DNA of 5,308 nt, taken from NCBI GenBank assembly GCA_023269645.1, contig JAHFPR010000151.1, positions 1 to 5,308 on the forward strand, given 5' to 3'. This document shows positions 1 to 3,964 of this stretch, one piece after another. The notes under the pieces are model-generated. The model was not told where the DNA came from. It did no database searches and saw only the letters and a list, made by a program, of their open reading frames with translations. Positions within the stretch are counted from its first letter, which is position 1. Each line of letters opens with the position of its first letter. The stretch comes from Alphaproteobacteria bacterium (GTDB lineage Bacteria > Pseudomonadota > Alphaproteobacteria > Rickettsiales > UBA8987). Both the position numbers and the translations under genes were made by a program.

Positions 1-1
1 G

Positions 2-14
2 GCGGGGGAGGAGG
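2..14. repeat. Edge copy of a GC-rich repeat half-site
   Basis: The 13 bases gcgggggaggagg just downstream of the bufC stop recur exactly at 3796-3808, in the left arm of the large inverted repeat between the CPBP and ankyrin genes. An 11-base version recurs at 3931-3941. The copy lies at the window edge, so its other half, if any, is outside. It probably marks another member of a dispersed palindromic repeat family placed after a gene end, but 13 GC-rich bases alone are weak evidence. Confidence 0.4.
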
Positions 15-24
15 TTATGGAAAA

Positions 25-804
25 CTAAAGCCCCACCGAAAATCCGCCAAACGTGCCCAGGGAGATATGACGCTGCATACAGGCGGCGAGGTCGAAGGCT
101 TCGTCTGCTTGTGCTGCCGCTTCAAAGGCGGCGAAGAAATTGCCGCTTGCGAAAATCGCCTCCAGAAACGCATATTCCGGCGTGGAAAGCACGGTCAACT
201 CCACGCCCTTGCGTGGGCGGAGCAGCAGCAGGCGCACCCCGCTTTCCTCGGCCAAATCCAGTGTGGCGGTGCTTTCCGCATCTTTCCCCAGGCACAGGTC
301 GAGGATTTTGTGCACCGGAAAGCGCGAGCGCACCAGCCGCGCGGAACTGTGCGGCTTCAGGTGCAGGCTGAAATATTTATCCTGCGGGATGGCAGCAATG
401 GCACTCTGATCCAGATGCACACCCTTTTCCGCGATGGCACTCTGATGCACCTGCCATTCCAGCCGCGCCATGTCCGGAAGGTAGGCGAGTGCTTGTGCGG
501 GCGGGAAATCGGCCAGAAATTCCGCGAATTCCGCGCCGTAATCATCCAGATTGCTGTTCACAGGATGGCGCGCTTCGATAAAGGCATATCCGGCGCGCTC
601 GAAAAACGCCTCGCCCACCAGCTTCCGCACGGCGGGATAAGTGAGTGCCAGCGCGTTGGTGAGCGTGCCGAAGCTGTTATTGCGGTAAATCCCCATCTGC
701 CCGGAGGGGCTGATGCCGCCCTCCGCCAGCGCGGGCGCAATGGTGGCGTTTTCGCCGAAAAGCACGGCGGCGATAAAGGTTTTCTGGAGTTCGGCGAGGT
801 TCAT
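25..804 (-). CDS. bufC: BufC/HvfC-type DUF2063 protein, partner of the bufferin maturase
   Basis: This is a 259-residue protein of the DUF2063 (HvfC/BufC) family, normally encoded directly after a DUF692/MNIO enzyme. Family members are thought to present the precursor peptide to the MNIO enzyme as a recognition partner; an older label calls the N-terminal domain putative DNA-binding. The N-terminal helical domain (about residues 1-120) shows the characteristic landmarks: start MNLAELQ, IYRNN near 39-43, ALALTYPAV near 51-59 with KLVGEAFF following, and YLPDMARLEW at 108-117. The C-terminal part (about 145-255) is the less conserved second domain. Length is normal for the family. It starts 16 bases after the bufB stop, so it is very likely co-transcribed and possibly translationally coupled. 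No strong Shine-Dalgarno sequence is visible, and the upstream bases lie partly in the 814-894 hairpin. Residues 121-125 (QSAIA) recur at 133-137 from a short DNA repeat. A DoxX-like bufD, often next in such operons, would lie beyond the left edge. Confidence 0.9.
   Translation of the reverse strand: MNLAELQKTFIAAVLFGENATIAPALAEGGISPSGQMGIYRNNSFGTLTNALALTYPAVRKLVGEAFFERAGYAFIEARHPVNSNLDDYGAEFAEFLADFPPAQALAYLPDMARLEWQVHQSAIAEKGVHLDQSAIAAIPQDKYFSLHLKPHSSARLVRSRFPVHKILDLCLGKDAESTATLDLAEESGVRLLLLRPRKGVELTVLSTPEYAFLEAIFASGNFFAAFEAAAQADEAFDLAACMQRHISLGTFGGFSVGL
398..446 (-). repeat. Short direct repeat inside bufC
   Basis: The 13-mer atggcactctgat occurs at 398-410 and again at 434-446, exactly 36 bases (12 codons) apart in the same frame, so the protein shows QSAIA twice. 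It looks like a small tandem duplication between the two BufC domains, in what is probably an inter-domain linker. It may simply be chance or drift. Confidence 0.5.
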
Positions 805-813
805 AGGGAGAGT

Positions 814-894
814 CCGGAATTCAGAGTACAGAGTTTAGTGAAACAGGGTTTCGGAGCAATTTTTTTTCACCGAACTCTGTACTCCGAACTCCGG
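814..894 (-). repeat. Long palindrome forming the 3' end of bufB
   Basis: Arms 814-843 and 865-894 (30 bases each) are inverted copies, identical at 26 of 30 positions, around a 21-base centre. Read as the minus-strand mRNA, three of the four differences become G-U pairs and only one is a C-A mismatch, so the RNA hairpin is better than the DNA palindrome. The element supplies bufB residues 283-306 and the stop codon (821-823). It ends about 10 bases before the bufC start. No U-tract follows, so it is not a standard intrinsic terminator. Candidates are an RPE/REP-like mobile palindrome that extended the reading frame, or an mRNA stability/processing hairpin. The tail it encodes (from about GVRSTEF onward) lies beyond the conserved MNIO core. 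Confidence 0.85.
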
Positions 895-1741
895 CCACTA
901 TTTTCTCCGCCTTCGCTTTTTCTGACAGCAGCACGGAAAGTTCGGGCACGGCATCGTCCCATTCGATGAGCACGGGGGTGTGGGCGAATCTCTCCACCCA
1001 GCGGGAAAACAGTGCCCACACGGGGTCGTAGACCGGTGCGCCGTGGGTATCAATGTAGATTTCCTGGCCTTCCACCTCGCACACGCTGTAGCCCGCCAGA
1101 TGGATTTCCCCCACCCGTTCCGGCGGAATCGCGGCGAGGTAGGTTTCCGCATCCCAGCCGTGATTGTGGCAGCTTACGTAGATGTTGTTGATGTCCAGCA
1201 GCAGCCCGCAGCCGGAGCGTTTCGCCGCCTCCACGAAAAATTCCCACTCCGGAAGGGCGGAATCCGCGAAACGCAGGTAGCTCGACGGGTTTTCAAGGAG
1301 AATGCGACGCTTCAGAGTATCCTGTGTGCGGCCGATATTGGCCACCAGCGCGGAAAGTGCTTCCTCCGTATAGGGCAGGGGAAGGAGATCGGGCACGTGC
1401 GCGCCGCTTGCCGAACCCCAGGAAAGATGGTCGGAAACCAGTGCGGGCGAAAAACGCTCGATGAAGTTCTGAACCTGCGCAAGATGGCGCGCGCTCACCG
1501 GCTCCGCCGCGCCCAGCGAAAGCCCCACGCAATGTGCGGAAAGCGGGTAATCCTTACGAATTTTCTCCAGGCACTGTGAAGCCGCCGAGCCGGAACTGAA
1601 GAAATTTTCCGTATGCACCTCCAGCCACGGAATCTCCGGTTTCTCCGCGATAATCTCGCGGAAATGGCGGTGACGCAGGCCGATGCCGACCCCGTGCAGA
1701 GGATTCGGGATTAGGGATGGATTAGAAGAAAGCATCTGCAT
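821..1741 (-). CDS. bufB: MNIO-family (DUF692) bufferin maturase
   Basis: This is a 306-residue DUF692 / multinuclear non-heme iron-dependent oxidase (MNIO). In the bufferin system such enzymes convert precursor cysteines to thiooxazole groups that bind copper. Family blocks in order: GVGIGLRHRHF (17-27), EVHTENFF (41-48), H70 in SAHCVGLSLG, DHLSWG (104-109), ILLENPSSYLRF (147-158), LLLDINNIYVSCHNHGW (180-196), EIHLAGYS (212-219), DTHGAPV (231-237) and LIEWD (258-262). The Asp, Glu, Asn and His residues in these blocks form the TIM-barrel metal site and all appear intact. It lies 41 bases after a bufferin-like precursor and 16 bases before bufC, the expected order. The first 16 residues and last 24 are outside the conserved core and are largely encoded by two palindromes (1701-1766 and 814-894). 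An ATG two codons downstream (1733-1735) is an alternative start. No convincing Shine-Dalgarno precedes either start. Confidence 0.93.
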   Translation of the reverse strand: MQMLSSNPSLIPNPLHGVGIGLRHRHFREIIAEKPEIPWLEVHTENFFSSGSAASQCLEKIRKDYPLSAHCVGLSLGAAEPVSARHLAQVQNFIERFSPALVSDHLSWGSASGAHVPDLLPLPYTEEALSALVANIGRTQDTLKRRILLENPSSYLRFADSALPEWEFFVEAAKRSGCGLLLDINNIYVSCHNHGWDAETYLAAIPPERVGEIHLAGYSVCEVEGQEIYIDTHGAPVYDPVWALFSRWVERFAHTPVLIEWDDAVPELSVLLSEKAKAEKIVAGVRSTEFGEKKLLRNPVSLNSVL

Positions 1742-1766
1742 TTATCCAATCCCTAATCCCCAATCC
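1701..1766 (-). repeat. Long palindrome enclosing the bufB start codon
   Basis: Arms 1701-1722 and 1744-1766 pair with 21 Watson-Crick pairs, one mismatch and one bulged base, leaving a 21-base loop (1723-1743). The bufB ATG (1739-1741) lies in the loop, three bases from the stem, so the bases that would carry the ribosome binding site sit in the 5' arm of the RNA stem. The 3' arm encodes bufB residues 7-14. The arms are built from GGGATT/GGATTAG-type units, and further aatcccc units continue to about 1770. No T-run follows on the minus strand, so it is not an intrinsic terminator. It may be a translational control hairpin or a palindromic repeat inserted between two operon genes. Confidence 0.85.
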
Positions 1767-1782
1767 CCAACCCCTATCCAGG

Positions 1783-2082
1783 CTACCGCTTCTGCAGTTC
1801 TTCCTTGGTGGCGAAGGCTCCCTCGGCGGCGGTGGGTGTGGGGGATGCGCCGAGAATGCGATCACATACGCCTTCGCTGAGGCCAATCCAGTCCTGGCCG
1901 TAGCCGTTGCGCTTGGCATATGTGGCGCAGGAATGGGAACCATCCGCCGCTGCGCAATCATTTTTACCCGCCTTCGCAATGCCGTAGCATTTTTCCTTTT
2001 TATCGGCGTGTGCCGGTTCCGCTGCGGCAACCATTGCCAGTGCCGCCATGCCCGCCACCAGATATTTTGCTTTGTTGTTCAT
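1783..2082 (-). CDS. bufA: Bufferin-type metallophore precursor (DUF2282-like), operon copy
   Basis: This is a 99-residue exported precursor. Residues 1-26 form a Sec signal peptide: MNNKAK, a hydrophobic stretch at 8-21, and a likely cut after AHA. The mature core begins KEKCYGIAKAGKNDC, the hallmark of DUF2282/BufA1-like bufferins. Cysteines lie at 32, 43, 52 and 73 (in KCYG, NDC, HSC and GVC). In studied bufferins such core cysteines are modified by the MNIO enzyme to bind copper in the periplasm. The C-terminal tail (79-99, ending TKEELQKR) goes beyond the core and is absent from the neighbouring paralogue. A Shine-Dalgarno AAGGAA (2091-2096) sits 8 bases before the ATG, supporting this start. 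It is followed by bufB after 41 bases and preceded by an intrinsic terminator, so it is probably the first gene of the bufABC transcript or relies on readthrough. The exact BufA subclass is inferred. Confidence 0.88.
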   Translation of the reverse strand: MNNKAKYLVAGMAALAMVAAAEPAHADKKEKCYGIAKAGKNDCAAADGSHSCATYAKRNGYGQDWIGLSEGVCDRILGASPTPTAAEGAFATKEELQKR

Positions 2083-2110
2083 TGTGGGGATTCCTTGTTC
2101 CGAAGGTGAG

Positions 2111-2138
2111 TAATTATGCCAGGATAGAGGATTTTCAA
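2111..2138 (-). promoter_or_regulatory. Weak promoter candidate for bufA-bufB-bufC
   Basis: Reading the minus strand, TTGAAA (2133-2138) is followed after 16 bases by TAATTA (2111-2116). An overlapping CATAAT is also present. This lies in the short gap between the intrinsic terminator at 2148-2182 and the second precursor gene. That is where a promoter is needed if the terminator is efficient. The -10 match is poor, so an extracytoplasmic-function sigma factor or readthrough are alternatives. Confidence 0.35.
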
Positions 2139-2147
2139 CACGTTCAC

Positions 2148-2182
2148 AAAATAAAAAGGGGCGGAGGAATTTCCCCCGCCCC
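2148..2182 (-). terminator. Strong intrinsic terminator between the two bufferin genes
   Basis: On the minus strand, GGGGCGGGGG (2173-2182) pairs with CCTCCGCCCC (2158-2167), with one G-U pair, around an AAATT loop. The run TTTTTATTTT (2148-2157) follows directly. This is a textbook rho-independent terminator, 23 bases after the stop of the upstream precursor gene. It would end most transcripts of that gene before the second precursor and bufBC. That allows high separate expression of the first peptide, with only partial readthrough. Confidence 0.88.
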
Positions 2183-2205
2183 TTCAGCCAATAATCCGGT
2201 GCGGA

Positions 2206-2565
2206 TTACGCGCCAGGCTTGTCGGATCCGCCCGCGAGCTTCGCGCAGAGGCCGGCAGGAACGGAGAGCCAGTCATGCGTGTTGGCATCTTTCGCGCCCT
2301 GACCCTTGCAGCTGTGCACACCGTCGGAGGAAGCGCAGTCATTCTTCCCGGCCTTGGCAACGCCATAGCATTTTTCCACGGCAGCGGCAGTTTCGGCAGC
2401 CTTCACCGCAGCAGCGGCGGCAGGAGCCGGAGCAGCGGAGTGCGGAGCCGCAACAGGAGCTGCAGAAGCAGGCGCAGCGGGAGCATCCGCAGCGTTCGCC
2501 GAAGCGGCAGCCAGGGAAAGAGCCATCAGGCCTGTAGCAGCCAGAAACTTCATTTTATTATTCAT
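2206..2565 (-). CDS. Second bufferin-type precursor (DUF2282-like) with Ala/Pro-rich linker
   Basis: This 119-residue exported precursor is a paralogue of the one at 1783-2082. The start MNNKMKF is preferred over an in-frame ATG eight codons upstream (2587-2589). It has a purine-rich AAAGGGG Shine-Dalgarno (2574-2580) 8 bases ahead, and it starts directly with a Sec signal peptide (1-25, cut after ANA) that matches the MNNK start of the paralogue. Residues 26-63 form a low-complexity Ala/Pro-rich linker, not seen in the other copy. The core follows (EKCYGVAKAGKNDC), with cysteines at 66, 77, 86 and 107, the same spacing as in the paralogue. It is probably modified by the BufB/BufC pair downstream and acts as a periplasmic copper-binding peptide. 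The linker may hold the metal-binding core away from the membrane or translocon. A terminator follows directly, and a minus-strand promoter candidate lies at 2687-2714, giving a leader of roughly 115 bases. Confidence 0.87.
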   Translation of the reverse strand: MNNKMKFLAATGLMALSLAAASANAADAPAAPASAAPVAAPHSAAPAPAAAAAVKAAETAAAVEKCYGVAKAGKNDCASSDGVHSCKGQGAKDANTHDWLSVPAGLCAKLAGGSDKPGA

Positions 2566-2686
2566 AGATGTAACCCCTTTGATAAGCATTTTGAATGAAC
2601 ATTACCCTGAGGAGGCACTCCGACTACCGACCAGAAATATGAGTGATGCGTATAACGGACAGCATGGAATTCCCCCTGTGAGCGGA

Positions 2687-2714
2687 AGTATAAAAGAAAA
2701 AAACGCGTTGTCAC
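2687..2714 (-). promoter_or_regulatory. Promoter candidate for the first bufferin gene
   Basis: On the minus strand, GTGACA (2709-2714) and TATACT (2687-2692) are separated by 16 bases. Both hexamers match the sigma-70 consensus at five of six positions. Transcription would start near 2680 and give a leader of about 115 bases before the ATG at 2565, which is long for a small peptide gene. A stress-type sigma factor site closer to the gene cannot be excluded. Confidence 0.5.
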
Positions 2715-2832
2715 TTGAAATTCCTTGCGGATGGGGAGGGTGTGTGTTGCGTCTTGCCAAAATCAGGGAAATTCCGGGGAAATGTGCACTAAAACAACCT
2801 ATGAGTGTTGATAGTATGGCTATTGTTAATGA

Positions 2833-2861
2833 TTGCAACGCGTTCGCGACAATGTTATAAA
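2833..2861 (+). promoter_or_regulatory. Sigma-70-like promoter for the membrane peptide and CPBP protease
   Basis: TTGCAA (2833-2838) and TATAAA (2856-2861) are separated by exactly 17 bases, in an AT-rich stretch. The predicted start is near 2868, giving a leader of roughly 22 bases before the ATG at 2891. It is divergent from the bufferin promoter region. Confidence 0.55.
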
Positions 2862-2890
2862 TAATTATTACAACTATAAAGTGTTATTCT

Positions 2891-3046
2891 ATGCCGCAAG
2901 TTCTGGGACTTATTCTGGTGCTGCTCAGCCCGTTCGCCCTGGTGGGGTGCGGCATCCTCGCGCTTGTGCGGGTGATTCGCTTCCCTGTACGGAAAGCTGC
3001 TCAGGATGTGCACGGAAATGTGGTAATTCCCGCGCAGGAGGTGTAG
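2891..3046 (+). CDS. Small single-span membrane peptide (51 aa), unrecognised
   Basis: This reading frame starts MPQVLGLILVLLSPFALVGC and ends IPAQEV at the TAG 3044-3046. Residues 4-29 form one hydrophobic segment, followed by Arg/Lys (R27, R30, R34, K35), which predicts N-terminus outside and C-terminus in the cytoplasm. The LVGC at 17-20 resembles a lipobox, but there is no positively charged N-terminal region and the hydrophobic stretch continues past the Cys. A transmembrane anchor is therefore likelier than a lipoprotein. Codons have the GC-rich third positions of neighbouring genes. The Shine-Dalgarno is poor, but a good promoter lies just upstream. It ends 27 bases before the CPBP protease gene, so the two probably form an operon. 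The function is unknown; it could assist or be processed by the protease. Confidence 0.55.
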   Translation: MPQVLGLILVLLSPFALVGCGILALVRVIRFPVRKAAQDVHGNVVIPAQEV

Positions 3047-3073
3047 GCTTTTTGCCCAGAGCAAGGAGTCGCC

Positions 3074-3766
3074 ATGCCGCATTCCCGGCCAGAATCTTAT
3101 TCCCGGCCTGAACCCTCCATTCCCGGAAATACAAAAAACTGCCTCCGTGCTGCCGAGTGTGCCCTGTTGTTTGCCGGGTTGCCGGTGGTGCTATCCTTCC
3201 TGCATTTAAGCCACGCGCTGCTGATCGTGCTGTGGGTGCTCACCCTGCTGTGCCTGCGTATGCTCCAGCGCGACAGCACCTTTCAGGATAGTCGGCTGTG
3301 GAACCGCAAGGCAGTGACCTGGCGCAATTTTTCCCCCCTCGCGGCGAGGTTCGTCGTCTGCGCCGCGCTGCTCACGCTGTTCGTCTCGGTGCGGGAGCCG
3401 GAGCATCTGTTCAATTTTCCGCTCAGGAATCCGCCGGTCTGGGCACTGGTGATGGTGTTGTACCCCATCCTTTCCGTGTATCCGCAGGAAGTTCTCTACC
3501 GCGCGTTTTTCTTCCACCGTTACCGTGGCCTGTTCCGGAGCAACCGCGCGATGATCGCGGCCAGTGCCCTGGCGTTCGGCCTGATGCACGTGGTATTCAA
3601 CAACCTGATTGCGGTGATGTTTGCTGGTATCGGCGGCGCGATGTTCGCCCGTACCTACGCCCGCTGCCAGTCGCTACTGCTTGCCACGCTGGAGCACGCG
3701 CTCTATGGCTGCTTCGTTTTTACCATCGGCCTGGGACATTATTTCTATACGGGCGCGGTGCGGTAG
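3074..3766 (+). CDS. CPBP-family intramembrane metalloprotease
   Basis: This is a 230-residue polytopic membrane protein of the CPBP (CAAX protease and bacteriocin-processing, Rce1-like) family. These enzymes cleave substrates within or at the inner membrane. Hydrophobic segments lie near 28-45, 47-63, 92-106, 122-136, 159-175, 178-190 and 210-224. Motif 1 is YPQEVLYRAFFFHRY (136-150), with Gln-Glu where many members have Glu-Glu, plus E139 and R143. Motif 2 is FGLMH (168-172), with H172 as a zinc-ligand candidate and N176/N177 behind it. Motif 3 is LEHALYG (206-212), with H208. The Gln-Glu form is, from memory, seen in a subset of the family and should not by itself mean inactivity. Shine-Dalgarno AAGGAG (3063-3068) lies 5 bases before the ATG. 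It follows the 51-residue membrane peptide gene. The natural substrate is unknown. Proximity to bufferin precursors is suggestive, but the genes are divergent. Confidence 0.88.
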   Translation: MPHSRPESYSRPEPSIPGNTKNCLRAAECALLFAGLPVVLSFLHLSHALLIVLWVLTLLCLRMLQRDSTFQDSRLWNRKAVTWRNFSPLAARFVVCAALLTLFVSVREPEHLFNFPLRNPPVWALVMVLYPILSVYPQEVLYRAFFFHRYRGLFRSNRAMIAASALAFGLMHVVFNNLIAVMFAGIGGAMFARTYARCQSLLLATLEHALYGCFVFTIGLGHYFYTGAVR

Positions 3767-3769
3767 GGT

Positions 3770-3946
3770 TATATTTTCATGGTACTCCACCGCCTGCGGG
3801 GGAGGAGGATTTCGTTGGCGAACCGAAGGTGAGCCTAAGAAATCCGGAGGGGGTTCCTGCTTGCCACAAGAGCAACCCCCTCCGTAAATCCGGCGAGTAA
3901 ACTCGCTCGGATTTCCTGCCTCCCCCGCAGGCGGGGGAGGAATATA
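3770..3946. repeat. Compound inverted repeat (MITE- or REP-like) between convergent genes
   Basis: This element fills most of the gap between the convergent CPBP and ankyrin genes. Its outer arms, 3791-3805 and 3919-3933, are perfect 15-base inverted copies. The inner arms, 3845-3855 and 3874-3884, are perfect 11-base inverted copies, with a 4-bp stem (3860-3863/3867-3870) in their loop. A further pair is gaaatccg near 3839-3846 against cggatttc near 3908-3915. The right outer arm is also half of a local perfect palindrome (3919-3928/3931-3940, 2-base centre), so two alternative folds compete. Short tatatt (3770-3775) and aatata (3941-3946) bound the element. There is no clear U-tract in either direction. 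It could be a non-autonomous mobile element or a bidirectional transcription barrier. Confidence 0.75.
3919..3940. repeat. 22-bp GC-rich perfect palindrome
   Basis: cctcccccgc (3919-3928) and gcgggggagg (3931-3940) are exact inverted copies separated by AG. The left half can instead pair with 3791-3805. The same half-sequence appears at the left edge of the window (2-12), suggesting a dispersed family. It lies 24 bases after the ankyrin gene stop, so it may also stop transcription or protect that mRNA. Confidence 0.7.
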
Positions 3947-3964
3947 GGCACTCCAAGGGTGAAA

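Larger units (their letters stand above)
2566..2890. other. AT-rich divergent regulatory region
   Basis: No gene is supported in these 325 bases, although open frames exist on both strands (2602-2838 minus, 2579-2860 plus). Those frames have no family resemblance, and the base composition is like a regulatory region. It holds a minus-strand promoter candidate for the first bufferin gene (2687-2714) and a plus-strand one for the small membrane peptide and protease (2833-2861). It also contains three GAATTCC or AAATTCC elements with cores at 2668, 2719 and 2770, exactly 51 bases apart. I see no recognised riboswitch or operator. Confidence 0.6.

Noticed and set aside
67..969. 300-codon open frame on the plus strand
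   Set aside because: It lies opposite bufC and the bufB end, which have clear family motifs. Its His/Arg/Gly-rich translation has no recognisable domain and is typical antisense shadow coding in GC-rich DNA.
980..1579. 199-codon plus-strand frame
   Set aside because: It is antisense to the conserved MNIO core of bufB, with no family resemblance.
1701..1766. Intrinsic terminator between bufA and bufB
   Set aside because: The hairpin is strong, but no T-run follows on the minus strand and the 3' arm is coding sequence of bufB.
1744..1772. CRISPR or simple tandem array of aatcccc units
   Set aside because: There are only a few imperfect 6-7-base units with no spacers. They are explained by the palindrome arm.
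1920..2537. 205-codon plus-strand frame across both bufferin genes
   Set aside because: It crosses the intergenic terminator and both antisense precursor genes, and its Arg/Gln/Pro/Ser-rich translation is not protein-like.
2602..2838. 78-codon minus-strand frame with a hydrophobic start
   Set aside because: It starts in the promoter region and has no supporting ribosome site. The sequence is better explained as promoter and leader DNA. A small gene cannot be fully excluded.
2566..2880. Caulobacter SigF-type promoter (known to control bufferin operons there)
   Set aside because: I looked for a GTAACC plus CGAA arrangement at proper spacing on the minus strand and found no convincing match.
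2833..3111. 92-codon plus-strand frame starting MQRVRD
   Set aside because: It overlaps the promoter and the better 51-residue membrane frame, and its translation is low-quality Arg/Gly/Ser/Ala.
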